Source: Eubacteriales bacterium
GTDB taxonomy: Bacteria > Bacillota > Clostridia > Lachnospirales > Lachnospiraceae
DNA: 64,000 nt
Direction of reading: 5' to 3'
Assembly (NCBI GenBank): GCA_030536995.1
Contig: JAUNOY010000002.1
Span: 1-64,000, forward strand
A program made the translations under genes and the position numbers. Positions 55,708-64,000 of this stretch are shown here, piece after piece (the first letter of the stretch is position 1; each line of letters starts with the position of its first letter). The notes under the pieces were generated by a model that made no database searches, was not told the origin of the DNA, and saw nothing but the letters and a program-made list of their open reading frames with translations.

Positions 55708-56610
55708 TCAGCCTTTTACAGAACCTGCCATAATTCCGCTGTCAAAATATTTCTGGAAGAAAGGATACATAACAAGCAGCGGTAAGCTGGAGATAATGAT
55801 GGTTGCATATTTTAAAAGTTCTGCAAGCTGTGCGCGGGCTGCGGTGCTCTGCATATCGGAAATCATACCTGATTCCGGTTGGTTCTGAATGAGGATTGCG
55901 CGGAGCACAAGCTGTAACGGCTGTTTCGCAGTGTCGTTTAAGTAAATCATTGCGTCAAAGTAGCTGTTCCACATAGCTACGAACTGCCACAGGGCAAGAA
56001 CCGCGATAACAGGGGTACATACCGGAAGGAGGATCTTGAAGAAGAAGGTCATTTCGGATGCGCCGTCTACGTCTGCTGCTTCACGAAGTTCATTTGGGAT
56101 ACCTCTGTAGTAGGTTCTGGCAATGATCATGTTCCATACACTGAAAGCGCCCGGGAGGATAACTGCCCACATGCTGTCCAGAAGTCCGAGGTTACTGATC
56201 AGCAGGTAAGTAGGAATCAGACCGCCTCCGAAGAACATTGTGATTACAAAGATTGTATTAAAAAATCCGCGTCCTTTGAAATCAGTACGTGACATAGGAT
56301 AAGCTGCCAGCAGAGTGATCATAACGGATACTACCGTGAAAACAAGGGAGTAAACAACGGCATTTTTAAATCCGACCCAGATCTGAGAGTTGGAGATAAC
56401 ACGTTCATAGGCAGTGGCTGTCCATTTGCTGAAATCAAAGGTAATTCCTTTATTCTGCAGTGTAATCGGATCCATGAAGGATGCGACTATGATATAGATC
56501 ATCGGGATAATGATTGCGATGACAAACAGACCGAGCAAAATGTATCCTGTGAGCAGCAATGCCTTATCCTGCAGGGAATATCTGGCAAACTGGCTTTTTT
56601 TCTTTTTCAT
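55708..56610 (-). CDS. Carbohydrate ABC transporter permease (LplC/YtcP-like)
   Basis: Inner-membrane permease of 300 residues with about six helices and the EAA loop GIPNELREAADVDGASEMTFFFKILLPVCTP in outline. The closing GIMAGSVKG is a hallmark of the LplC branch. It lies 12 nt after the first permease. No ATPase gene is in the operon, so a shared MsmK-type ATPase is likely used. Confidence 0.93.
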   Translation of the reverse strand: MKKKKSQFARYSLQDKALLLTGYILLGLFVIAIIIPMIYIIVASFMDPITLQNKGITFDFSKWTATAYERVISNSQIWVGFKNAVVYSLVFTVVSVMITLLAAYPMSRTDFKGRGFFNTIFVITMFFGGGLIPTYLLISNLGLLDSMWAVILPGAFSVWNMIIARTYYRGIPNELREAADVDGASEMTFFFKILLPVCTPVIAVLALWQFVAMWNSYFDAMIYLNDTAKQPLQLVLRAILIQNQPESGMISDMQSTAARAQLAELLKYATIIISSLPLLVMYPFFQKYFDSGIMAGSVKG

Positions 56611-56622
56611 CTTGCTCCCTCC

Positions 56623-57573
56623 TTATAAGCCCTGGCCATCATTCATCTTGGCGACAATCTTGTTTACCGCAATCAGAAGGATGACGTTAATTACCGTGTT
56701 AAATAGTCCGACCGCAGTCGAGAAGCTGTAGTCACCGTCGATAAGACCTTTCTTATATACATAGGTGGCGATGATCTCAGATGTGGTCATGTTCAGGTCG
56801 GTCTGAAGTGCATATGCCTTTTCGAAACCGATACTCATGATGTTTCCTGCCTGCAGAATGAACTGGATTACTACCATATCTTTAATGGCAGGCCATTCAA
56901 CCGCCTTGATCTGCTGGAAAATGTTTGCTCCGTCAATAACTGCCGCCTCTCTCAGCTCCTGACTTGCATTGGATAAAGAGGCTGTGTACATGATGGAGGC
57001 CCAGCCTGCGCCCTGCCAGATACCGCTGATGATGTAGATGGAGCGGAAAGCCTCCGGCATGGTCATGAAGTTGATGTCTGTACCCAGAAGAAGGTTTACA
57101 GGTCCTGTTACAGAAAGAAAAATTCTTACAATACCGCACAGTACGATGACAGATACGAAGTTCGGCAGGTAAAGTACCAGCTGAATTTTCTTTTTAATTC
57201 CCTTACTCTGGATACGGTTCAGCAGCAGAGCCAGAATGATCGGAATTGGAAAGCCCCACAATAATCCGTATACACTCAGCTTCAGAGTATTGATAAGATA
57301 CCGCATGAAGTCAGGCGAAGACATGAATCGTGTGAAGTTTTTCAGTCCCACCCATTCGCTGTTCAGGATACCGCTGATTGGGTTGTAGTCCTGAAAGGCG
57401 ATCAGGATACCGCCCATGGGTAGATATTTAAAAATGATTGTCAGCGCCAGCGCAGGCAGCAGGAAAAACAGGTAGAGCTGCCAGTGCTGTTTTACATATA
57501 AAAGAGTTCCGGCAATTCCTGTTTTTGAATTTGTCCGTTTCCCTTTGGAAACAGAGGTGGAATTGGTTTTCAT
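56623..57573 (-). CDS. Carbohydrate ABC transporter permease (LplB/YteP-like)
   Basis: First gene of the minus-strand sugar operon, 316 residues, about six helices. The LPALALTIIFKYLPMGGILIAFQDY start and the coupling loop SQELREAAVIDGANIFQQIKAVEWPAI fit the LplB branch. GGAGGA precedes the ATG at 57573. Its promoter is at 57719-57691. Confidence 0.93.
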   Translation of the reverse strand: MKTNSTSVSKGKRTNSKTGIAGTLLYVKQHWQLYLFFLLPALALTIIFKYLPMGGILIAFQDYNPISGILNSEWVGLKNFTRFMSSPDFMRYLINTLKLSVYGLLWGFPIPIILALLLNRIQSKGIKKKIQLVLYLPNFVSVIVLCGIVRIFLSVTGPVNLLLGTDINFMTMPEAFRSIYIISGIWQGAGWASIMYTASLSNASQELREAAVIDGANIFQQIKAVEWPAIKDMVVIQFILQAGNIMSIGFEKAYALQTDLNMTTSEIIATYVYKKGLIDGDYSFSTAVGLFNTVINVILLIAVNKIVAKMNDGQGL

Positions 57574-57604
57574 AATATCCTCCTTTCTTCCTTCTCTTTT
57601 GCAA

Positions 57605-57613
57605 TTTTACATT
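57605..57613. promoter_or_regulatory. TTTTACATT box in the permease leader
   Basis: An exact TTTTACATT lies 32 nt upstream of the permease ATG, within its leader. A reverse copy (TTTTTACAT on minus) is at 57637-57645. They belong to the box cluster in the 57574-57980 divergent region. Confidence 0.4.
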
Positions 57614-57690
57614 CGCACGTTTCAAGCAGTTAAAATATGTAAAAATAATTGTGCATTTGTAAATATCTGCTTGAGATTTGTTATGTTTAT

Positions 57691-57719
57691 TTTATACCAT
57701 TTTTTACGTTGCATGTCAA
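57691..57719 (-). promoter_or_regulatory. Promoter of the permease operon
   Basis: On minus: perfect TTGACA (57719-57714), 17-nt spacer, TATAAA (57696-57691). TTTTACGTT, one base off the box consensus, sits in the spacer (57702-57710). Confidence 0.7.
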
Positions 57720-57746
57720 TATAAGATTTGACATTTGCTCAAAAAC

Positions 57747-57755
57747 TTTTACATT
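57747..57755. promoter_or_regulatory. TTTTACATT box between the divergent promoters
   Basis: An exact copy of the box midway in the divergent region. The rest of 57720-57830 is very AT-rich with no gene that I can support. Confidence 0.4.
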
Positions 57756-57831
57756 ATTTTTCTATAACTATACAAAAATGAACAATTTAAAGGGTATAAT
57801 TGAGGGAATTGTTGGTTATAATAATCTAATT

Positions 57832-57876
57832 TTTTACATTTTTACATTTGACTTATTTTAGCTTGTGCATTATAAT
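57832..57876 (+). promoter_or_regulatory. lacI-family promoter with overlapping double box
   Basis: TTGACT (57848-57853), 17-nt spacer and perfect TATAAT (57871-57876). TTTTACATT (57832-57840) and TTTTACATTTG (57840-57850) run into the -35, and a reverse copy AATGTAAAA is at 57935-57943 in the leader. This arrangement suggests autorepression. Confidence 0.65.
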
Positions 57877-57980
57877 GATGTTACAGAAGAAAATAGAATC
57901 AGGAGTTTTACAAAAAACTTCGGTATGTGGTATAAATGTAAAAACATATTTTAATGAGCAGGAGGGAAAAGGAGGAGACT

Positions 57981-59051
57981 ATGGCGGTAAAAGTTACAAT
58001 ACAGGATATTGCAGAGGCGCTGGGACTTTCCAGAAATACCGTATCAAAAGCAATCAATAATACAGGCATTCTTGCAGATGCAACCAGAGACAGGGTTTTG
58101 AAAAAAGCGGCAGAAATGGGATATAAGCAGTTTTCCTATGTTTCTGATATTATGAAAAATGAAGAAGATACTCTGTTGCAGGCTGCGTCAGAGCCAAGGG
58201 AGATTGCACTTCTGACAACAAAGTTTCTGGGAGATTCTCATTTTTCATCTACTATGCTTGACAAATTCCAGAGAGAAATTTCTCAGCTTGGGTACAGCCT
58301 TTCCATGCACAGAGTTTTAAGTTATGAAGTGAAAGGAATGCGCCTTCCGGTATCGTTTAATAAAGAAAGAACATCGGGAATCATCTGTTACGAAATGTTT
58401 GACCATGCATATAGCCAGATGCTCTGCGAACTGGAAATTCCGATTTTGTTTGTGGATACTCCGGTTGTCGGTTTCGCCGATACACTGAAAGCGGACAGAC
58501 TGTACATGGACAATCGTTCCGGTGTTTCCGAATTTGTAAGAGAGATGGTAAACAGAGGGAGAAAGAACATTGGATTTGTGGGAGAATATACACATTGTCA
58601 GTCTTTCTTTGAGCGTTATATGGCTTTTCGTGATACGATGTATCTGCTTCAGGCTCCGATTAGGGAGGAATGGTGCATTACCGGTAATATGGAAGTGGCA
58701 GGAAGAACGGGACGTACGAAGTATCAGCAGTATCTGGAAGAAGAGCTTGAAAAACTTTCGGAGCTTCCCGATGTATTTATTTGTGCTAATGACTTTGTGG
58801 CAATGGATTTGTATAATGCTCTCGGAGAAAAAGGATACCATGTCCCGGAGGATGTGTATGTATGCGGATTTGATGATTCTCCGGAATCGCGGATTATTCA
58901 GCCGCCTTTGACGACAATCCACATCCACAGTCAGATTATGGGATATTCTGCGGTTCAGCTGCTTTTATCCAGAATCAAAGATCCGGATCTTAATTACCGT
59001 ACTGTTTATACAGAAACAAAACTAATTCACCGTCATTCCACAGAAGATTAG
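57981..59051 (+). CDS. LacI-family transcriptional regulator
   Basis: Repressor of 356 residues. The N-terminal helix-turn-helix and hinge are clear (VTIQDIAEALGLSRNTVSKAIN, about residues 4-25), followed by a periplasmic-binding-like effector domain ending FDDSPESRIIQPPLTTIHI. I use the ATG at 57981 because GGAGGAG precedes it. It is divergent from the sugar importer/GH32 operon and is its likely regulator. Confidence 0.95.
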   Translation: MAVKVTIQDIAEALGLSRNTVSKAINNTGILADATRDRVLKKAAEMGYKQFSYVSDIMKNEEDTLLQAASEPREIALLTTKFLGDSHFSSTMLDKFQREISQLGYSLSMHRVLSYEVKGMRLPVSFNKERTSGIICYEMFDHAYSQMLCELEIPILFVDTPVVGFADTLKADRLYMDNRSGVSEFVREMVNRGRKNIGFVGEYTHCQSFFERYMAFRDTMYLLQAPIREEWCITGNMEVAGRTGRTKYQQYLEEELEKLSELPDVFICANDFVAMDLYNALGEKGYHVPEDVYVCGFDDSPESRIIQPPLTTIHIHSQIMGYSAVQLLLSRIKDPDLNYRTVYTETKLIHRHSTED

Positions 59052-59075
59052 TAGAAGAAAAAGAGGAGGATTTCT

Positions 59076-59705
59076 ATGAACGGCTTATTGAATCCTGATA
59101 ATCCGGTTATGCAGTTTATAACGAAAATCGTTTACAGTGTTTATCTCAATATTTTGTGGTTTATCTGCTGTATTCCTGTTGTTACTGCAGGGGCGGCAAC
59201 GACAGCTCTTTATTATGTTACTCTGAAAATGGCAAAGAATGAGGAAGGCGGAATCACGAAAACGTTTTTCAGAGCTTTTAAGGAGAATTTTAAGCAGAGT
59301 ACAATTGTATGGTTGATTCTTCTTGCACTTGGGATTGTTCTCGGTGTTGATGGCTATGTGTTATGGCATATGAGATTTGAAAATGCATTCTGGACTGTTA
59401 TCACAGCCATTTTTCTTGTGGCGGTAGCAGCATATCTGATTGTGGTTATGTATATTTTTCCTTTGATGGCGCGGTTTGATAACACTATTTTCGCAATGTT
59501 TAAAAACTCACTGTTTATAGGTATGAGATTCCTGCTCTGTACGGCTTTAGTGGCGGTAATTCACTTTGCAATGCTGTTTGTGATTATTAATATTTTTACG
59601 CCTGCAGTGATTTTCGGTGAAGGGCTTTGCGCGTTTTTGAGTTCGTATTTCCTGGCGAATATTCTTAAGCTCTGTGAAGCAAAAGACGAGGTGGTAAGTG
59701 AATGA
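59076..59705 (+). CDS. YesL-family (DUF624) membrane protein
   Basis: Integral membrane protein of 209 residues with about five helices. The N-terminal NPVMQFITKIVYSVYLNILW and the IPVVTAGAATTALYYV segment match the YesL family that accompanies lplABC-type sugar loci. Its role is unknown. GAGGAGG precedes the ATG and the gene follows lacI by 24 nt; its stop overlaps the next start (ATGA). Confidence 0.9.
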   Translation: MNGLLNPDNPVMQFITKIVYSVYLNILWFICCIPVVTAGAATTALYYVTLKMAKNEEGGITKTFFRAFKENFKQSTIVWLILLALGIVLGVDGYVLWHMRFENAFWTVITAIFLVAVAAYLIVVMYIFPLMARFDNTIFAMFKNSLFIGMRFLLCTALVAVIHFAMLFVIINIFTPAVIFGEGLCAFLSSYFLANILKLCEAKDEVVSE

Positions 59706-60457
59706 GCGATATGAGCGATATGAGCGAAAAAAAAGCCCTGTTTGAAGAGGAAAAAAAGAAATTCCGCCAGCTTCACGGCTGGAAAAAGCTCGGTTATATC
59801 TGGGATTATTACAAGCTTCCCATCTTTCTTCTATGTATTGTGCTGTATATCGGAGGATATATGGTATACAGACAGGTGACTCACCGGGATGTTGTGCTGT
59901 ATACTGCATTGGCGAATATTGCCCCGGGAGAAGAGGTTAAGGAAGAGCTTGGGAATGGTTTTCTGCTTTCGAGAGAAATTGATCCGAAGAAAAATGAGTG
60001 CTATCTTTATTCCGGGTTGTATCTGACGACGGAAATAAATACGGTAGACCAACAGTCTGCTTATGCGTCTCAGATGAAGGTGCTTGCAGCGATTGACGGA
60101 GAAGAAATGGATGTGGCGCTCATGGATAAAAACGCATTTGATATGTTTTCCCGTTCAGGTTATCTGTGTGATATCGGAGAACTTCTTTCGGAAAAAACAG
60201 ACGGACTGTATCAGGAGCTGAATTCTTTCATAGAAAGTAATGTACACATTTTGGAAGACAATGCGACGGATGTGGCGCTGAATCCGGAAATGAAATATGA
60301 GTCAGAAACAGAAGAGTTCCCGATGGCTATAAATGTATCGGAGGCTCCTCTGATTGAGAAAGCAGGATTTAACGGAGAAGTATATTTAGGTGTGATTGCC
60401 AATTCTCCCAGAAAAGATATGGCAGTGGATTATATCCGTTATTTATATGGAATATAA
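59702..60457 (+). CDS. Uncharacterised membrane-anchored protein of the sugar locus
   Basis: A 251-residue protein with a charged N-terminus, one membrane segment (about 41-58) and an extracellular domain of about 190 residues. The pattern VLAAIDGEEMDVALMDKNAFDMFSRSG, LNPE and GVIANSPRKDMAVDYIRYL resembles a solute-binding fold lacking its full length; this is a tentative reading. The start region contains ATGAGCGAT twice and a third ATGAGCG, giving three in-frame ATGs. It ends with a strong terminator. Confidence 0.75.
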   Translation: MSDMSDMSEKKALFEEEKKKFRQLHGWKKLGYIWDYYKLPIFLLCIVLYIGGYMVYRQVTHRDVVLYTALANIAPGEEVKEELGNGFLLSREIDPKKNECYLYSGLYLTTEINTVDQQSAYASQMKVLAAIDGEEMDVALMDKNAFDMFSRSGYLCDIGELLSEKTDGLYQELNSFIESNVHILEDNATDVALNPEMKYESETEEFPMAINVSEAPLIEKAGFNGEVYLGVIANSPRKDMAVDYIRYLYGI

Positions 60458-60465
60458 CTTTAAAT

Positions 60466-60515
60466 ACCCCGCTGAATTTCAGGCAGACAGTATGCCGGAT
60501 TCGGCGGGGTTGATT
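60466..60515 (+). terminator. Terminator after the sugar-locus plus genes
   Basis: ACCCCGCTGAAT (60466-60477) pairs with ATTCGGCGGGGT (60499-60510), with an inner GGCA/TGCC stem, followed by TGATTTT. Confidence 0.88.
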
Positions 60516-60541
60516 TTACGAAAATTTAATACAGTGATGCG

Positions 60542-60570
60542 TTGACAAACCCCTTCCAAAATGATATTTT
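60542..60570 (+). promoter_or_regulatory. Candidate pyk promoter
   Basis: Perfect TTGACA (60542-60547), 17-nt spacer, TATTTT (60565-60570). A better-looking TATACT at 60576-60581 is too far from this -35 (28 nt), so the -10 is uncertain. Confidence 0.5.
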
Positions 60571-60621
60571 TTTCTTATACTGGGCAGGAATTGTTTCTTA
60601 AAAAGGAAAGGGAAAAATGAT

Positions 60622-62043
60622 ATGAGAAAAACAAAAATTGTTTGTACCCTCGGACCGTCTACAGATAAAGAAGGTATACTGGAAGAATTAGTAATAGAAG
60701 GAATGGATGTAGCGCGTTTTAATATGTCTCACGGTTCCTATGACGAACAGCGGGGGCGTCTGGAACAGTTAAAAGCATTGCGTAAAAAACATAATAAATT
60801 TGTTGCGGCACTTCTTGATACAAAGGGCCCGGAGATTCGTATCGGTTGCTTTGCCACGGGAAAGATTACTCTGGAAGAAGGACAGTCTTTTACACTTACA
60901 ACTGCAGATATTGAAGGTGATGAGACACAGGTATCCATTACGTATAAGAAGTTATACAGGGATGTAAAGGTAGGAGACTGCATTCTGATCGACGATGGAC
61001 TTATCGGAATGGAAGTTACGGAAATCATTGGAGAGGATATCGTCTGTGTAGTCAGAAATGGAGGCGAAGTTTCCAACCGTAAGGGCGTAAATGTTCCGGG
61101 TGTTGCTCTGAAGATGAATTTCCTGAGCCAGAAAGACTGCGACGATTTGCTTTTTGGAATTCAGGAAGGTTTTGATTTTGTGGCAGCATCTTTTACAAGA
61201 ACAGCAGACGACGTTTTGGAAATGCGTAAGCTTCTTAACGATAACGGAGGCAGGGACATTCAGATCATTGCCAAGATTGAGAATCAGCAGGGTGTGGATA
61301 ACATTGATGCGATTATTGAAGTGGCAGACGGCATTATGATTGCCAGAGGAGACCTGGGCGTAGAGCTTCCTCTGGAAGATATTCCTGTCATTCAGCGTGA
61401 TATTATCCAGAAAGTATACCGTTCCGGTAAAAAGGTTATTACAGCAACGCAGATGCTGGATTCTATGATGGTTCATCCGAGACCGACCCGTGCGGAGACA
61501 ACGGATGTTGCCAACGCCATTTTTCAGGGGACAAGTGCCATCATGCTTTCCGGTGAGACTGCAGCAGGTAAATATCCAATCGAGGCGCTGAAAACAATGG
61601 TTCGTATTGCAGTTCATACAGAGGATAATATTGATTATAATGAAATTTTCAAGAATGAGCAGCTTCTGGAAGAGCTAGACATTACAACTGCAATTTCCCA
61701 TGCAACCTGTACGACTGCCATCGATCTGAAGGCAAAAGCGATTCTTGTAGTCAGCAAGACAGGACGTACTGCGAGAATGATCTCCAAGTACCGTCCGGCC
61801 TGTCCGATTGGAGCAGGTTCCACGTCTGAGCAGGTTTGTCGTCAGCTCAGTCTGTCATGGGGTGTTTTCCCGATGAAGGTCAGAGAGGAATACAGCTCTG
61901 AGATTCTTTGCCTGCGTGCGGTGGAAGCCGCCGAGAAGAACGGACTCGTGGAAGAGGGAGATATGGTTGTATTTGCAGGAGGAATTCCTCTTGGTATTCC
62001 TGGCAGAACGAATCTGATTCGTGTCTGTATTGTGGGAGAATAA
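60622..62043 (+). CDS. pyk: Pyruvate kinase
   Basis: Last step of glycolysis (PEP + ADP to pyruvate + ATP), cytoplasmic, 473 residues. TKIVCTLGPSTDKEG, ARFNMSHGSYDE, the active-site block IIAKIENQQGVDNIDAIIEVADGIMIARGDLGVE in outline, and ATQMLDSMMVHPRPTRAE are intact. It lacks the extra C-terminal PEP-utilising domain seen in some Firmicutes. AAAGGAAAGG precedes the ATG. Confidence 0.97.
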   Translation: MRKTKIVCTLGPSTDKEGILEELVIEGMDVARFNMSHGSYDEQRGRLEQLKALRKKHNKFVAALLDTKGPEIRIGCFATGKITLEEGQSFTLTTADIEGDETQVSITYKKLYRDVKVGDCILIDDGLIGMEVTEIIGEDIVCVVRNGGEVSNRKGVNVPGVALKMNFLSQKDCDDLLFGIQEGFDFVAASFTRTADDVLEMRKLLNDNGGRDIQIIAKIENQQGVDNIDAIIEVADGIMIARGDLGVELPLEDIPVIQRDIIQKVYRSGKKVITATQMLDSMMVHPRPTRAETTDVANAIFQGTSAIMLSGETAAGKYPIEALKTMVRIAVHTEDNIDYNEIFKNEQLLEELDITTAISHATCTTAIDLKAKAILVVSKTGRTARMISKYRPACPIGAGSTSEQVCRQLSLSWGVFPMKVREEYSSEILCLRAVEAAEKNGLVEEGDMVVFAGGIPLGIPGRTNLIRVCIVGE

Positions 62044-62150
62044 AGCCTCTTGCTTCGAGTGGAAAAATAAAGTATAATGTACCATAAAAATTTTGACCAG
62101 GTGCTGTGAAAGAAGGAAACAGCGCCGGGGAAAGAACGGAGGATTCTGCA

Positions 62151-64000
62151 ATGAAGTTATATGATGGCGGAGTTTACCTTGTAAATGGACGGGAAATCAT
62201 CCCCGAAGCACAGGCAAACTTTCCGATTGCGAAAGAAGAAGCAGCGAAAAACACGATTGCCTATTCCATTCTGGAGGCTCATAATACATCCGGAAATATG
62301 GAAAAGCTTCAGATTAAATTTGACAAACTTACATCCCACGATATCACATTCGTAGGAATCATCCAGACTGCCCGGGCTTCAGGACTTGAGAAGTTCCCGG
62401 TACCATATGTGTTGACAAACTGTCACAATTCTCTTTGTGCGGTTGGAGGAACAATCAACGAAGATGACCACATGTTTGGTCTGACCTGTGCGAAGAAATA
62501 CGGCGGTGTTTATGTTCCTCCTCATCAGGCGGTTATTCACCAGTTTGCCCGTGAAATGCTGGCGGCAGGGGGCAAAATGATTCTCGGCTCTGACAGTCAT
62601 ACCCGCTATGGAGCACTTGGAACTATGGCTATGGGAGAGGGCGGACCGGAGCTTGTAAAGCAGCTTCTTTCCCAGACTTATGATATTAACATGCCAGGGG
62701 TAGTTGCCATTTATTTGAAAGGAACTCCGCGTCCGGGCGTAGGACCGCAGGACGTTGCCCTTGCTATCATTGGAGAAGTTTTTGCCAACGGTTATGTGAA
62801 GAATAAGGTTATGGAATTTGTGGGTCCGGGCGTTGCCGGTTTAAGCGCAGATTTCCGTATCGGAATCGACGTTATGACAACGGAGACAACCTGTCTTTCC
62901 TCTATCTGGCAGACAGACGAGAAGATTCAGGAGTTCTATGAAATTCACGGCAGAAGTGAAGATTACAGAGAACTGAAACCGGGCGAGACTGCATATTATG
63001 ACGGTTGTGTGGAAATTGATTTAAGCGAGATTAAACCAATGATCGCTATGCCTTTCCACCCAAGCAATACCTATACAATTGATGAACTGAAGGCAAATCT
63101 TGACGATATTCTTGCAGATGTTGAGAAAAAGGCTCAGATCAGCCTTGACGGAAAGATTCCGTATACATTAAGAGATAAGGTGGTTGACGGAAAGCTTTAC
63201 GTTGACCAGGGAATCATTGCAGGCTGTGCAGGCGGCGGTTTTGAGAACATCTGCGCGGCAGCGGATATTCTGCGCGGCAGCAGCATTGGAGCAGACGCCT
63301 TTACTTTAAGCGTATATCCGGCAAGTACCCCGATTTATATGGAGCTTGCGAAAAACGGAGTCCTTGCTGACCTTCTGGCAACAGGAGCAGTTGTAAAGAC
63401 TGCATTCTGCGGACCGTGCTTCGGCGCCGGTGATACTCCTGCAAACAATGCGTTCAGTATCCGTCATACTACAAGAAACTTCCCGAACCGTGAAGGCTCC
63501 AAGATTCAGAACGGTCAGATTTCTTCCGTTGCTCTTATGGACGCCCGTTCCATTGCTGCAACTGCGGCAAATAAAGGCTTCCTGACTTCTGCGGAAGAAT
63601 ATACGGGAGATTACACAAATCAGAAGTATTTCTTTGACAAAACGATTTATGATAACCGAGTATTCGACAGCAAAGGCGTGGCAGATCCGGATACAGAGAT
63701 TCAGTTCGGACCGAATATTAAGGACTGGCCTGCTATGTCTGCTCTTCCTGAGAATATGGTGCTGCGCGTGGTATCTGAGATTCACGACCCTGTTACTACA
63801 ACAGATGAGCTGATTCCGTCCGGCGAGACGTCTTCTTACCGTTCCAATCCTCTTGGACTTGCAGAGTTTACACTTTCCAGAAAAGACCCTTCATATGTGG
63901 GACGCGCCAAAGAGATTCAGAAAGCGCAGACAGCAATCCAGAACGGAATCTGTCCTCTTGAGGCAGTTCCGGAGCTGAAACCTGTTATGGAAGTAATCCA
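62151..64000 (+). CDS. Aconitase-family hydratase (YbhJ-like), 3' end missing
   Basis: A reading frame open from the ATG at 62151 (GGAGG upstream) to the window end, at least 616 residues. It starts [17 protein letters not shown]. Aconitase features are [22 protein letters not shown] (in outline), and likely [4Fe-4S] ligands at the Cys of IIAGCAGGG (about 358) and the CGPC of [13 protein letters not shown] (about 420-423). The sequence is more like the YbhJ group of putative hydratases than citric-cycle aconitase or LeuC; the substrate is unknown. The C-terminal swivel domain lies partly outside the window. Confidence 0.85.
   Translation, partial: MKLYDGGVYLVNGREIIPEAQANFPIAKEEAAKNTIAYSILEAHNTSGNMEKLQIKFDKLTSHDITFVGIIQTARASGLEKFPVPYVLTNCHNSLCAVGGTINEDDHMFGLTCAKKYGGVYVPPHQAVIHQFAREMLAAGGKMILGSDSHTRYGALGTMAMGEGGPELVKQLLSQTYDINMPGVVAIYLKGTPRPGVGPQDVALAIIGEVFANGYVKNKVMEFVGPGVAGLSADFRIGIDVMTTETTCLSSIWQTDEKIQEFYEIHGRSEDYRELKPGETAYYDGCVEIDLSEIKPMIAMPFHPSNTYTIDELKANLDDILADVEKKAQISLDGKIPYTLRDKVVDGKLYVDQGIIAGCAGGGFENICAAADILRGSSIGADAFTLSVYPASTPIYMELAKNGVLADLLATGAVVKTAFCGPCFGAGDTPANNAFSIRHTTRNFPNREGSKIQNGQISSVALMDARSIAATAANKGFLTSAEEYTGDYTNQKYFFDKTIYDNRVFDSKGVADPDTEIQFGPNIKDWPAMSALPENMVLRVVSEIHDPVTTTDELIPSGETSSYRSNPLGLAEFTLSRKDPSYVGRAKEIQKAQTAIQNGICPLEAVPELKPVMEVI

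Overview
The window is low-to-medium GC Firmicute DNA. Its gene content and protein sequences point to a gut anaerobe of the Lachnospiraceae (Blautia-like). The genus is an inference from protein flavour; no rRNA gene is present. Supporting signs are the rpoB-rpoC / rpsL-rpsG-fusA / tuf order, ECF sigma factors paired with DUF4179-type anti-sigma proteins, a YitT protein, a YesL (DUF624) protein beside an lplABC-type sugar importer, and many strong AGGAGG ribosome sites. I see no rRNA, tRNA, CRISPR array, prophage or complete insertion sequence.

Layout. 1-7.6 kb: rpoB-rpoC. 7.8-11.5 kb: an overlapping Ser/Thr kinase / PP2C phosphatase / unknown-protein cassette. 11.5-13.6 kb (minus): an N-acetylmuramoyl-L-alanine amidase followed by a beta-lactamase-fold serine hydrolase. 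13.7-18.5 kb: rpsL, rpsG, fusA, then tuf with its own promoter, which is buried in a long inverted repeat. 18.5-23.3 kb: two paralogous ECF sigma/anti-sigma pairs flanking a membrane-tailed MerR regulator and a small protein that resembles the MerR middle domain. 23.4-27.9 kb: purC, an HSL-type esterase overlapping a membrane acyltransferase, and cbiK. 27.98-29.84 kb: an AT-rich accessory insert with what looks like a type III toxin-antitoxin locus (promoter, two 52-nt tandem repeats, leaky terminator, TenpN/ToxN-like toxin) and a winged-helix plus Uma2-type nuclease gene. 29.85-35.9 kb: pstSCAB-phoU-phoR behind Pho-box-like repeats, with a circularly permuted PstS. 36-40.3 kb (minus): a cell-wall-repeat phosphodiester glycosidase, and an SGNH hydrolase / methyltransferase / YitT operon. 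40.4-48.8 kb: aspartate aminotransferase, L,D-transpeptidase, ddl, murF, pgi and a hydroxyacid dehydrogenase. 49.3-52.4 kb: an NMT1/SsuA-like ABC importer and a B3/B4-domain protein. 52.4-60.5 kb: a fructan/sucrose-type locus (GH32, lipoprotein binding protein and two permeases on minus; LacI, YesL and an unknown membrane protein on plus) with shared operator-like boxes. 60.6-64 kb: pyk and a truncated aconitase-family hydratase.

Most of the window is housekeeping (transcription, translation, cell wall, glycolysis). The most interesting part is 27.98-30.9 kb, where the candidate type III toxin-antitoxin locus with a covarying RNA repeat sits beside a nuclease gene and a phosphate-binding protein whose two halves are in swapped order. 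All family assignments were made by reading motifs; no database search was run.
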